Source: Candidatus Kaiserbacteria bacterium (GTDB lineage: Bacteria; Patescibacteriota; Minisyncoccia; Phycocordibacterales; UBA12088). Taken from it: a DNA stretch of 25,347 nt. The DNA is taken from assembly GCA_007116405.1 (NCBI GenBank), contig SKIN01000043.1, positions 1 through 25,347 of the forward strand, in the 5' to 3' direction. Below the pieces are notes generated by a model. That model was given only the letters and a program-made list of their open reading frames with translations. It searched no databases and was not told where the DNA came from. Shown piece after piece: positions 7,418-15,362 of the stretch (its first letter is position 1; the number at the start of each line of letters is the position of its first letter). A program made the position numbers and the translations under genes.

Positions 7418-7702
7418 TTTCTTTCTTTGTGCTAGACTACTACTCGATGTTGACTCGATCTTTTCACCTGACTGGATTTGGGTTCTGAACTCCCTACGTG
7501 ACAAAGCCGCGCCTGCGCGGTAACGGTTCTCATACAAGGACTTCCTGGTTGCCCGGCGTCCCTGTGGTCTTTATTGTGTAAGGGCCCCATGGACGCCAGG
7601 TTTGCTGGGATACTCCTTAGTTAGAGCGCCGCATATCACATTTTATATGTGTCACGTACGGGGTTCAGCACCTCCACTGAGTATACCATTTACACGAGTA
7701 CA
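7418..7702. other. Intergenic region with several inverted repeats, no gene seen
   Basis: No credible gene was found in these 285 bp between ruvB and pilB (both minus). Three symmetric segments stand out: a 7-bp repeat GGCGTCC (7555-7561) with GGACGCC (7591-7597), a compact CCGCGC-CT-GCGCGG hairpin near 7507-7520, and CACAT-N5-ATGTG at 7637-7651. In the minus direction this order (operator-like repeat, large hairpin, GC-rich hairpin followed by CTTTGTC) could be a structured leader of ruvB or a small RNA. I could not match it to SRP RNA, 6S or a known riboswitch. Confidence 0.4.
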
Positions 7703-9367
7703 CTACGACGGCTCACCCAAAATACGTCGTAATTCTGAGATGGTAGTACTACCATTCAAGATCTTAATGACGGCATCTTGATGCATTGTTATCATACCTT
7801 GGTCAATGGCCAGATCCTCTATCTCGCGTATCGTCGGATTTCTCCTTACCAATTCTTCTATCTCACGAGAGGTGTGAATCACCTCATAGACAGCCACACG
7901 TCCGTTGTACTCAGGCTCTCCCTCAGGGACATCAGGAACCCACATCACCTCCTTGTTGTCAGGTATCAAACTCCTATCTGTGATGCCTGCAAGCACCCTT
8001 TCTATAAGTATCTTATCTTCACCTTCGATGGGTACCTCTTTCTTTTTGGTGTCATCCAAGGTACGCAAAAGTCGCTGTGCCATGACCGCATTCACTGCGG
8101 AACCAACAATACTTGGGTCGATACCAAGGTCCACCAATCGGGGGAATGCACCCGCGGCGTCATTGGTGTGTAGGGTTGAGAATACTAAATGTCCTGTCAA
8201 TGCAGCATGAATAGCGGTCTCCGCAACTTCTCTGTCACGGATCTCACCAACCATGATGATGTCGGGGTCTTGACGTAGCGCACTCCGAAGACCGGAAGCA
8301 AAGGTGTAATTCTTATGATCGACCTGTGTCTGTACGATACCTGAAAGATGATACTCAACAGGGTCTTCAATGGTGAGTATCTTGATGTCTGGGTTCTTCA
8401 CTCTATTCATGAACGCATAGAGTGTAGTGGTCTTTCCTGAACCGGTCGGTCCTGTGTTCAGTATCATTCCATTGGGTCGTTCGAGTTCGCTCATCATGCG
8501 TTTCAACATCTTCGGATGCATTCCAAGTTCCTCCAGTGGCTTACTTATGGATCTTGGGTCGAGGATGCGCATAACGATGGACTCACCGTAGTTGCCGGGG
8601 AGGACCGAAGTACGTATCTCGATATCTCTGTCTTGCAGCTCGACACTAAATCTACCATCCTGAGCATCACTCAAAATATTTATCTTGAGTCCGGAGAGTA
8701 ATTTCACCCGAACGAGCATGGAACGATAGGTTTCATTGTCGATCTCTGCGGCATTTGCAAGGACCCCGTGAAGTCGAAAGCGTGCCCCGACCTTACCCTC
8801 CTCAGGCTCCAGGTGGATATCTGACGCACGGTTCGCGAGAGCCCCAGCCAAGAGCACTTCCATGATGCGAGTTGTTCTGTTTTGCTTCTCAAGTGTCAAC
8901 GCCTCACTGATCGCGTCACGTGTCTTCTGGATGCTTGTAAGTGACTCCGTGAGTCTTGCGACCTTTTCACCTGATATATCCATCACCCCGGCCTCAGTCT
9001 TTGCCGCGAATGATATCTCTTTGTAGTAACCCCAGGCATGCTCAAGTGATGCATGAGACGCCATATGAGGTGTCACTTTGTACCCATTCTTTCTGAATGC
9101 CTCGAGCGCCTTCTGTGTCTCAGGTGCGTTGGGAGTTCGAATCGCAATATCTATATTCTTATTCTTTATCTCAAAGGGGGCAACTTCCGCTACTCGCGCT
9201 GCCTTTTCTTGTATCAAACGAAGCGCCTCGGGGTTTACGATGGTCTGCTTGAGGTCGACGCTGGCAAGACCGTAGCGCTTTGCAAGGATCTTTACAAGAT
9301 CCTCCTCTTCTTTCAGGCGTATTTCTTCAAGTTTATGTTCCGATGTTCTGTCAAATTGCACGTTCAT
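7703..9367 (-). CDS. Type IV pilus assembly / type II secretion ATPase (PilB/GspE family)
   Basis: The 554-residue protein has an N-terminal MshEN-like part (1-140), then the secretion ATPase core: ASDIHLEP (about 181-188), Walker A GPTGSGKTTT (306-315), Asp box TIEDPVEY, Walker B IIMVGEIRD (370-377) and His box HLVFSTLHTND (393-403). It hydrolyses ATP in the cytoplasm to drive pilin polymerisation. GspE and PilB normally carry a tetracysteine zinc site after the His box; this protein has no cysteine in that region, and I see none anywhere. The partner proteins PilM-N-O are encoded near 22-24 kb. TACAAT, 6 nt before the ATG, suggests its own promoter with a leaderless mRNA. Confidence 0.93.
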   Translation of the reverse strand: MNVQFDRTSEHKLEEIRLKEEEDLVKILAKRYGLASVDLKQTIVNPEALRLIQEKAARVAEVAPFEIKNKNIDIAIRTPNAPETQKALEAFRKNGYKVTPHMASHASLEHAWGYYKEISFAAKTEAGVMDISGEKVARLTESLTSIQKTRDAISEALTLEKQNRTTRIMEVLLAGALANRASDIHLEPEEGKVGARFRLHGVLANAAEIDNETYRSMLVRVKLLSGLKINILSDAQDGRFSVELQDRDIEIRTSVLPGNYGESIVMRILDPRSISKPLEELGMHPKMLKRMMSELERPNGMILNTGPTGSGKTTTLYAFMNRVKNPDIKILTIEDPVEYHLSGIVQTQVDHKNYTFASGLRSALRQDPDIIMVGEIRDREVAETAIHAALTGHLVFSTLHTNDAAGAFPRLVDLGIDPSIVGSAVNAVMAQRLLRTLDDTKKKEVPIEGEDKILIERVLAGITDRSLIPDNKEVMWVPDVPEGEPEYNGRVAVYEVIHTSREIEELVRRNPTIREIEDLAIDQGMITMHQDAVIKILNGSTTISELRRILGEPS

Positions 9368-9373
9368 GGTCGT

Positions 9374-9379
9374 ATTGTA
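9374..9379 (-). promoter_or_regulatory. -10 box of the pilB-type ATPase gene
   Basis: TACAAT (5 of 6) on the minus strand ends 6 nt before the ATG. It is divergent from the tsaE promoter in a 91-bp gap. The -35 is poor. Confidence 0.45.
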
Positions 9380-9422
9380 CCGTTACTTGGTGGTGTGCAC
9401 CAACCCTCCACCGCAATTGTCG

Positions 9423-9451
9423 GTGGCATAGTGGGGAACACGCAGTATAAT
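9423..9451 (+). promoter_or_regulatory. Promoter of the tsaE-polA-holA operon
   Basis: GTGGCA (4 of 6) lies 17 bp before a perfect TATAAT at 9446-9451. The start site expected about 7 nt later falls on the ATG at 9459. The in-frame ATG at 9450 overlaps the -10 box and so is unlikely to be transcribed. Confidence 0.65.
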
Positions 9452-9458
9452 GGGCAAT

Positions 9459-9932
9459 ATGCATGAATACACAACCATCTCACCGGAGGAAACAAAAAAA
9501 TTCGCAGCCCAAGTGGTAGCCGCGCTGCAATTGGAGCCGGGTACTCGCGGAAACGGAACGATCGTCGCTCTCCAGGGCGACCTTGGGGCAGGAAAGACCG
9601 TGTTCGCTAAAGGGGTCGCAGAGACTCTCGGCATTCGAGAGAATGTAACGAGTCCGACATTTGTCATCGAAAAGATATACACAATACCAGAACCTGCTCC
9701 CTGGAAGCGCTTGGTGCACATTGACGCCTATCGACTCGAAGGGGAGGGTGAGCTTGTGACCATTGGATGGAATGATATAGCGTCGGACCCAGGCAACCTG
9801 ATCTTACTTGAGTGGCCTGAGTGTGTTGGTATGGGAGTGCCCGAGCGTGCGTACTGGTTTGAATTTGAGACCATTAACGAACAGACACGCAAGATACGGA
9901 CGGAAATGGAACTCCCAACACATGATGAGTAA
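9459..9932 (+). CDS. tsaE: tRNA threonylcarbamoyladenosine biosynthesis ATPase TsaE
   Basis: A 157-residue P-loop protein. Walker A is GDLGAGKT (40-47), followed by VTSPTFVIEK and, later, VHIDAYRLEGE and LLEWPE, all standard for TsaE. TsaE acts with TsaB and TsaD to transfer the threonylcarbamoyl group to A37 of tRNAs that read ANN codons. The start at 9459 is chosen because the upstream in-frame ATG (9450) lies in the perfect -10 box; this gives a leaderless message. Its 3' end overlaps polA by 11 bp, so translation is probably coupled. Confidence 0.95.
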   Translation: MHEYTTISPEETKKFAAQVVAALQLEPGTRGNGTIVALQGDLGAGKTVFAKGVAETLGIRENVTSPTFVIEKIYTIPEPAPWKRLVHIDAYRLEGEGELVTIGWNDIASDPGNLILLEWPECVGMGVPERAYWFEFETINEQTRKIRTEMELPTHDE

Positions 9933-12303
9933 GAGGAAGCAGACAGCAGAAGATAAGCGGCGCATCGTTCTACTCGACACTCATGCCATACTGCATCGCG
10001 CGTACCATGCGATCCCGGACCTTACATCGCCATCCGGCGAGCCAACAGGGGCACTCTACGGCCTCACATCATTTTTGACCAAGGTCATTAACGAACTTGA
10101 CCCGGACCACATCGTCGCCGCTTTCGATCTGCCGCAGCCCACTAAAAGGCATGAGGTGTATGAAGGGTACAAGGCCACACGTGAAAAGGCTGACGACGCA
10201 CTCATCGCGCAGTTAGAGCGTGCCCGGGATCTGTTGAGCGCTTTGTCGGTGCCGTGGCTCGAGGTGCCCGGGTACGAGGCGGATGACATACTCGGCACAC
10301 TCGCTGGACACTACGCAAAAAAGGGGTATGAAGTGATCATCGCGTCGGGTGACATGGATACGCTGCAGTTGGTTCAAGGGGACCTTGTTCGGGTCTACAC
10401 GCTCAAGCGTGGCATCAGCGACACGGTGATCTACGACGAAGACGGTGTCCGCGCTCGCTACGGCTTTGGCCCTGAACTCCTCGCTGATTACAAAGGGCTG
10501 CGTGGCGACCCGAGTGACAATATCATCGGCATCAAAGGGATCGGTGAGAAGACCGCGACGCAGTTGGTGGTGGGGTTTGGAGATCTTGAGACACTCTTTG
10601 ACATAGTAAAGAACCATCCGGAGCGCCTCGCGGAAGCGGGAATACGCCCGCGCATCATCGACTTGTTGCGGGAAGGTGAAGATGACGCATTGTTCAGTAA
10701 AGAGCTCGCGACCATCGACCGAAATGCGCCGATAGACCCCCCCAACCTGTCTTACACATGGAAGGAGGGTGCCGACCGAGAAAAGGTATTTAGCATATGT
10801 TCAGAACTTGGGTTTCGTACACTGGCAACTCGCCTGCGTGCCACACTTGAACCAGCAAACAATAGTGGTGAGGGGCCGGAAACTGCGCCGCAGCCTGAAG
10901 ACGAGACTCTCCTGAAGGAGACTGCGCTCGCGCTGTGGGTCCTGCGGAGTGACGTGACCAACCCCTCTCTGGCGGACATTCTTGAATACACGGGAGCAAG
11001 TGATCTGCCGACCGCGAATGCAAAGATACTCCAAGAGCTTCATGATGCGGGCATCACCAAGGTGTTCAAAGAGATAGAACTCCCCCTTATGCCGGTGGTG
11101 GCGCGGATGGAAGAGCGGGGTATTCTGCTCGATACCACCTACCTCGAACTGCTCTCCAAGCGGTACCATAAAGACCTCGACACTCTCGCGGTGCGCATCT
11201 TTGAGGCTGCCGGCACGGAGTTCAACATCAACTCTCCTCGACAGCTTGGTGAAGTGTTGTTTGAAACATTGAAGATAGGTGACGGGAAAGGGAAGAAGAC
11301 CGCGACCGGTCAGCGCAGTACACGCGAGGAGGAGTTGAGAAAATATGCCGACGACGAACCCATCGTCGCCGACATTCTCGAATACCGTGAACTCCAAAAG
11401 CTCTTGTCCACCTACATCGATAATTTACCGGGAATGTGTGGCCCCGACGGACGACTGCATGCACACTTTTCACAAACAGGGACAACCACAGGGAGGATGT
11501 CGAGCCAGAGCCCGAACATGCAGAACATACCCATCAAGACCACTCGGGGTGCTGCCATTAGGAAGGCGATAGTGGCCCCGGAAGGATTCACCCTCCTTGC
11601 CGCTGACTACAGTCAGATAGAATTGCGTGTTGCCGCTTTCCTCTCGGGAGATGAAAAGCTCATCGATGTCTTCAAGCAGGGGCAGGACATTCATACGGCG
11701 GTTGCGGCGCAGGTATTTGATGTGCCACCCGAGCTTGTCGACAAGGATATGCGACGAAAGGCGAAAGCGATAAACTTCGGGATACTCTACGGCATGGGAG
11801 CCAATGCGCTCGCGGTTGCAACAGGCACCTCAAAGTCCGAGGCACAGACCTACCTCAAAGAGTATTTCAAACGATTTGCCGGCATCGCACGGTACATGGA
11901 GACTGTGAAGGCGGATGTACATGTGCGGGGGTACACTGAGACATGGTTCGGGAGAAGGCGCCACTTCGAGGGTATTCGGTCGCCGGTACCCTACATCGTG
12001 GCACAAGCGGAACGCATGGCACTCAATGCACCGATACAAGGGACGCAGGCGGATATCATCAAGATAGCCATGGTGCGCATCGATGAGCGTCTAAAGGAAG
12101 CGGACCTCATGGACGATGCGTTTCTCATATCACAAGTGCACGACGAGCTCATGTTTGAGGTGCGTGACGGTGCGCTCGGTCGTGTGGTGGAGGTGGTGCG
12201 CGATGCCATGCAGGGTGTTCTGAGTCTTGAAGAAACGAAAGGAGTGCCCTTACAGGTCGACATTGAGACAGGAAAGAACTGGGGGGAGATGAACGCAGTG
12301 TAA
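9922..12303 (+). CDS. polA: DNA polymerase I, without a recognisable 3'-5' exonuclease domain
   Basis: The product is 793 residues from the ATG at 9922 (or 9925), short of the 928 of E. coli. The N-terminal 5'-3' exonuclease/FEN domain has LLDTHAILHRAYH, GYEADDILGT and GDPSDNIIGIKGIGEKTA. The polymerase domain has motif A DYSQIELR (about 561), motif B RRKAKAINFGILYG and motif C QVHDE. Between them is only a shortened, low-complexity and helical segment (SGEGPETAPQPEDETLLK onwards) with no DxE exonuclease motif, so proofreading is probably absent, as in several other bacterial lineages. It fills gaps and removes RNA primers. It is translationally coupled to tsaE and 9 nt upstream of holA. A longer ATG (9808) inside tsaE is rejected. 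Confidence 0.96.
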   Translation: MMSKRKQTAEDKRRIVLLDTHAILHRAYHAIPDLTSPSGEPTGALYGLTSFLTKVINELDPDHIVAAFDLPQPTKRHEVYEGYKATREKADDALIAQLERARDLLSALSVPWLEVPGYEADDILGTLAGHYAKKGYEVIIASGDMDTLQLVQGDLVRVYTLKRGISDTVIYDEDGVRARYGFGPELLADYKGLRGDPSDNIIGIKGIGEKTATQLVVGFGDLETLFDIVKNHPERLAEAGIRPRIIDLLREGEDDALFSKELATIDRNAPIDPPNLSYTWKEGADREKVFSICSELGFRTLATRLRATLEPANNSGEGPETAPQPEDETLLKETALALWVLRSDVTNPSLADILEYTGASDLPTANAKILQELHDAGITKVFKEIELPLMPVVARMEERGILLDTTYLELLSKRYHKDLDTLAVRIFEAAGTEFNINSPRQLGEVLFETLKIGDGKGKKTATGQRSTREEELRKYADDEPIVADILEYRELQKLLSTYIDNLPGMCGPDGRLHAHFSQTGTTTGRMSSQSPNMQNIPIKTTRGAAIRKAIVAPEGFTLLAADYSQIELRVAAFLSGDEKLIDVFKQGQDIHTAVAAQVFDVPPELVDKDMRRKAKAINFGILYGMGANALAVATGTSKSEAQTYLKEYFKRFAGIARYMETVKADVHVRGYTETWFGRRRHFEGIRSPVPYIVAQAERMALNAPIQGTQADIIKIAMVRIDERLKEADLMDDAFLISQVHDELMFEVRDGALGRVVEVVRDAMQGVLSLEETKGVPLQVDIETGKNWGEMNAV

Positions 12304-12312
12304 TGAACCGAT

Positions 12313-13044
12313 ATGCTATTTGTATTTCACGGATCTGACACCAACACGGTCACGGAGAAGACCAACAGGCTCATAACCACACTCAGGCAAAAGCGTCCTG
12401 ACGCAAACGTATTCACCTTTGAAGGTGTGGAGCATGAGTCTGTCGGCATCGACGAGCTTGTGGAAGCACGAGGGCTTTTTGTTGAAAAACATATCGTGGT
12501 GTTTCGCAGACCGTTTCAGAACAAAGATGGCGAAGCAATGATACTCGCGCGACTTGAACGCTTCGCGGTCTCGGAGAACATCTTCATCATTGAGGAAGGA
12601 GTGCTCGCCGCGCGGCAGCATAAGGTATGCAAAGAGCACGCACACAAGATAGAAGAGCATAAAGAAAGACAGGTGCGTACGCCGGCATTCAATGTGTTTG
12701 CTCTCAGTGACGCACTGTGTGCCCGCGACAAGAAGCGTTTATGGACCCTCTATGTAGAGGCCCGTCGTGCGGGAGTAGAGCCGGAAAGCATTCTCGGCAC
12801 ACTACACTGGGCGGTGCGCGGCATGCTGGTTGCGGCGGCATGTGACCATGCCGAAGAGGCAGGGCAGAAGGAGTTCGTCTTTGGTAAAGCGAAGCGGTAC
12901 TCACGTGGATTTTCCCGGAACGAGCTCGTGCTCATGTCACGCGCACTCATCTCCATGTACCACGATGCGCATCGCGGGTCGCGAGTACTCGACACAGACC
13001 TCGAGCGCTTTACACTCACACTGCAAGGCCCTAGCTTACAATAG
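12313..13044 (+). CDS. holA: DNA polymerase III delta subunit-like protein
   Basis: The 243-residue protein starts FVFHGSDTNTVTEKTNRLI, the typical opening of the delta subunit's AAA+-like domain (family: YLLYGEDEYLIEE). It continues with a strand-helix pattern, VFALSDALCARDKKRLWTLY (family: F.L.DAL..RD...AL) and a C-terminal helical domain. The delta subunit opens the beta clamp in the clamp loader. It is about 100 residues shorter than E. coli HolA, with a compressed middle. It follows polA by 9 nt and is convergent with the CNNM gene, sharing 14 bp at the 3' ends. The family assignment rests on the N-terminal pattern and the helical C-terminus; it is probable but not certain. Confidence 0.75.
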   Translation: MLFVFHGSDTNTVTEKTNRLITTLRQKRPDANVFTFEGVEHESVGIDELVEARGLFVEKHIVVFRRPFQNKDGEAMILARLERFAVSENIFIIEEGVLAARQHKVCKEHAHKIEEHKERQVRTPAFNVFALSDALCARDKKRLWTLYVEARRAGVEPESILGTLHWAVRGMLVAAACDHAEEAGQKEFVFGKAKRYSRGFSRNELVLMSRALISMYHDAHRGSRVLDTDLERFTLTLQGPSLQ

Positions 13045-13996
13045 GAGTCGCTTCATCCTGTTCGTCGTAGATCTCATGTTGGATGACCTCCTCGAGGATG
13101 TCCTCGAGAGTGATCACCCCGACAAAATGCTGTTGGTCGTCGAGTACGATACCCATATGCTGTTGGTGTTTAAGCATCCTCCCCAACACATTGTCGAGCT
13201 TCTCTCCAAGGCGCACCCGCAGGAACCCTCGCTCGCACACTTCACCTACTCGTGCGGTGGTGGGGGCGATAATGATGTCCAGAATATACAGGATACCGCA
13301 TATGTGCCGCGGACTTCCCGCGTATACCGGATACCGCGAATACCCTTCGTCCTTGATGTAATTTCGCGTCTCTTCATCGAGGAGACGGTTGGCGTCGAGC
13401 AGGGTGACCACATCTTTGGGTGTCATAACGGCTGACACCGGTTTATTCGAAAACTGAAGCGCTCCATGCAGGATGCGTTCCTCATCCTGGTCGATCGTAC
13501 TCTCTTTTGCGTCCTCATGTTCAGAGATGATCTCCATTAACTCATGTTTTGAATATAGCGTTGGAAGTTCTTTTCCCAAAAAGTGATCCAAAACGTAGGC
13601 AATAGGGTAGGTGATGGGCCAACTTACTTTCATAAGAATGCCAATGGCTGGAGCTGCACGTGCTCCAAAGAACATCGCATGTCGCGATATGACCGCTTGA
13701 GGGACTATTTCTCCGAAGATAAATATGAGCGATGTTGCAAGAAGACCGGCAACTACACCTGTGGCGATGGATCCGAGATAGATCGCAAGTACAGCATTTA
13801 CCGCAACGTTGCCGAGAAGGAGTGTGGTGAGGAGGTGGTTGCCTTTCTTGCGTACAGGGAGTATTCGCTTTGCTTGTTTGTCCCCAAGGCGCGCCTTACG
13901 TTTGAGGGTGTAGACATCCAAGCTCATGAAGCCCAGGGTCAAACCGGAGAACAGAGCGGAGAATAAAAGGAGGATCGCTGTTATGAGATAATCCAT
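13031..13996 (-). CDS. CNNM (DUF21) transmembrane protein with paired CBS domains (HlyC/CorC-like)
   Basis: The 321-residue protein begins with the CNNM/DUF21 membrane domain: ALFSGLTLGFMSLDVYTLKR, NHLLTTLLLGNVAVN and FIFGEIVPQAV are characteristic. Four hydrophobic segments lie within about residues 1-135. After a linker rich in Glu and Asp come two CBS motifs (VMTPKDVV..., and ...GVITLEDILEEV). The family includes magnesium and cobalt efflux proteins and the so-called hemolysin C-like proteins; substrate here is unknown. The C-terminal CorC/HlyC transporter-associated domain found in many relatives is missing, so it ends soon after the second CBS motif. It overlaps holA by 14 bp at the 3' end. 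Confidence 0.92.
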   Translation of the reverse strand: MDYLITAILLLFSALFSGLTLGFMSLDVYTLKRKARLGDKQAKRILPVRKKGNHLLTTLLLGNVAVNAVLAIYLGSIATGVVAGLLATSLIFIFGEIVPQAVISRHAMFFGARAAPAIGILMKVSWPITYPIAYVLDHFLGKELPTLYSKHELMEIISEHEDAKESTIDQDEERILHGALQFSNKPVSAVMTPKDVVTLLDANRLLDEETRNYIKDEGYSRYPVYAGSPRHICGILYILDIIIAPTTARVGEVCERGFLRVRLGEKLDNVLGRMLKHQQHMGIVLDDQQHFVGVITLEDILEEVIQHEIYDEQDEATPIVS

Positions 13997-14044
13997 CGAC
14001 GTGAACTGTTGTTACTGTGAGTACAAATAATCGCGCAGTGCATG

Positions 14045-14117
14045 TCCGCCCAGAAGGACTCGAACCTTCGACCATCGGCTTAAAAGGCCGTTGCTCTACC
14101 AACTGAGCTATGGGCGG
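14045..14117 (-). tRNA. tRNA-Lys (anticodon UUU)
   Basis: Read on the minus strand, the 73-nt sequence folds as a cloverleaf: acceptor CCGCCCA with TGGGCGG, D arm GCTC/GAGC, anticodon loop CTTTTAA (anticodon TTT), T arm GAAGG-TTCGAGT-CCTTC, discriminator A. CCA is not encoded. The outer anticodon-stem pair is an A-A mismatch. An extended -10 TGG-TATCAT lies about 15 nt upstream, inside the first of the tandem repeats. Confidence 0.95.
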
Positions 14118-14365
14118 ATATTTTTTGTGATGATACCACGTAGACAAGCATTTCGGTACGGCCTTTTAAGACCTTAAAAGGCGTTCTCGAGTCTCCCAGA
14201 CTCGTTCACCTCCACCAACCTACGCTAGAGGCAGATGTAATTGTTGTGATGATACCACGTAGACAAGCATTTCGGTACGGCCTTTTAAGACCTTAAAAGG
14301 CGTTCTCGACCAGACTCATGCACCTCCACCAACCTACGCTATGGGCGGAGAGTGTTTTGTGATAC
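14118..14365 (-). repeat. Tandem repeats carrying tRNA-Lys promoter and 5'-half copies
   Basis: Upstream of tRNA-Lys are two perfect 66-bp direct repeats (14125-14190 and 14244-14309, offset 119 bp) and a third, partial unit. Each unit carries an extended -10 of the TGGTAtcAT kind, then a copy of the tRNA 5' end. The farthest (about 14327-14347) has the intact acceptor strand CCGCCCATAGC followed by a degenerate D arm; the middle one is more decayed. Each full unit also has a palindrome (GCCTTTTAAG, 2 nt, CTTAAAAGGC at 14161-14182 and 14280-14301) built from the tRNA-Lys anticodon-arm sequence. The gap to doxX, apart from this array, holds nothing else that I can see. Confidence 0.85.
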
Positions 14366-14435
14366 TACCACAGTCTAGGTCTACCTATATACCACCAAAA
14401 GGAGAGAATGCATAGACTTCGACTCACATACCTAT

Positions 14436-14819
14436 CTACAGTGGCAGGTCAAAGGCAAATATGCCGGCTCCAAAGAACAAGAGCGCGAGGCAGATAGAGA
14501 AGAGAAGGAACTGCACGTACGCGTCACTCTCATATGTACCGCGGCCGATGCCGAGATGCTGTGATGAGAGAGCGAGCCCCATACCAACGATCGCGGCTGG
14601 TTGCGTGAAGAGGCCGATGCAGAGCAGAAAGCCGACGCCAAGTTGTGTCAGTGCGAATGTGCCGACAGCGGTGCGTACGACGTGCGACTCCTCACTCGCA
14701 TTGAGGACGGTGCGCAGTAGACGGTACCCGAGGATCAGGAAGAACGCGCCCGCAACAACACGGAGGAATGACACAGCGAGTAGTGAATAGTCCACCAGCT
14801 CTGGGAACACCATGAACAT
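14436..14819 (-). CDS. DoxX-like four-helix membrane protein
   Basis: The product is 127 residues from the ATG at 14819 (a second ATG is at 14813). It has four hydrophobic segments: VDYSLLAVSFLRVVAGAFFL, FALTQLGVGFLLCIGLFTQP, AAIVGMGLALS and YVQFLLFSICLALLFFGAG. The order and the pattern FLR...G..F...G matches the DoxX/TQO small-subunit superfamily, whose members are often of unknown function in reduced genomes. The open frame continues upstream to 14921, but an extended -10 (TGG-TATACT) ends 8 nt before 14819, so the shorter start is preferred. It is divergent from the SpoU methyltransferase gene. Confidence 0.75.
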   Translation of the reverse strand: MFMVFPELVDYSLLAVSFLRVVAGAFFLILGYRLLRTVLNASEESHVVRTAVGTFALTQLGVGFLLCIGLFTQPAAIVGMGLALSSQHLGIGRGTYESDAYVQFLLFSICLALLFFGAGIFAFDLPL

Positions 14820-14827
14820 ACCCCAAC

Positions 14828-14836
14828 AGTATACCA
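14828..14836 (-). promoter_or_regulatory. Extended -10 promoter of the DoxX-like gene
   Basis: TGG-TATACT on the minus strand (hexamer 5 of 6) ends 8 nt before the ATG at 14819. Confidence 0.55.
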
Positions 14837-14860
14837 ACAGGCGAGGTGTCCATGCACCAC

Positions 14861-14888
14861 TTGCCATCATCCGGGTAGCGGGTATCGT
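14861..14888 (+). promoter_or_regulatory. Promoter of the SpoU/TrmH methyltransferase gene
   Basis: TTGCCA (5 of 6) lies 16 bp before TATCGT (4 of 6) at 14883-14888. The ATG at 14895 is 6 nt further on, so the message would be leaderless. Confidence 0.5.
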
Positions 14889-14894
14889 GTACCC

Positions 14895-15362
14895 ATGACG
14901 GACATTCGTCTCGTGCTGCACAATATACGAAGCGCCTATAACGTAGGGGCGATACTGCGAACTGCGGAGTGTGCGGGAGTGTCAATGGTGTACCTCACCG
15001 GATACACCCCCGATCCGATAGACCGTTTTGGGCGCAGTAGGAAAGATATTGCAAAAGCGGCACTCGGAGCCGAGTCTGTTGTGCGCTGGACGCATGTTGA
15101 TGATACTGCTCGATGTATCCTCGAATTGAAACGGGAAGGTGTTCGCACTGTTGCACTCGAGCAGCACCCTCGCTCCCTGTCACACCACTCCTACGCACCA
15201 CCGGAGCGCATGGCGCTTGTGGTAGGGGAGGAGGTGCGTGGGATACCGGAGGAGTTGATAGGGCTCTGTGATGATGTAATAGAGATACCCCTTCTCGGAA
15301 CAAAGGAATCACTGAACGTCTCGGTCGCGACCGGCATCGCCCTCTTTCGGCTTATCGAGTAG
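14895..15362 (+). CDS. SpoU/TrmH-family RNA 2'-O-ribose methyltransferase
   Basis: The 155-residue protein is a minimal SPOUT catalytic domain. Motif 1 is NIRSAYNVGAILRTAE, motif 2 MALVVGEEVRGIP and motif 3 EIPLLGTKESLNVSVATGIA, which form the knotted SAM site. It uses S-adenosylmethionine to methylate a ribose 2'-OH in tRNA or rRNA. There is no N-terminal RNA-binding extension like that of RlmB, so the length resembles TrmL-type enzymes, but the target cannot be told. Its last 54 bp overlap the 3' end of the convergent MurE-like gene. Confidence 0.93.
   Translation: MTDIRLVLHNIRSAYNVGAILRTAECAGVSMVYLTGYTPDPIDRFGRSRKDIAKAALGAESVVRWTHVDDTARCILELKREGVRTVALEQHPRSLSHHSYAPPERMALVVGEEVRGIPEELIGLCDDVIEIPLLGTKESLNVSVATGIALFRLIE

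Noticed and set aside
7418..7537. N-terminal extension of RuvB by 40 codons
   Set aside because: Ser/Arg-rich sequence not found in RuvB; the family length is reached from 7417.
7538..7702. SRP RNA, 6S RNA or a known riboswitch in this gap
   Set aside because: A GGTGCTG word is present on the minus strand, but the SRP tetraloop core and other signatures are missing; no known fold could be matched by eye.
9808..9921. Upstream start for PolA inside tsaE
   Set aside because: The additional 38 residues are the alternative-frame reading of the conserved tsaE end; PolA similarity starts at the KRRIVLLDTHA region.
14118..14365. CRISPR array
   Set aside because: Only two full repeats of 66 bp with partly tRNA-derived spacers, no series of regular short repeats and no cas genes.
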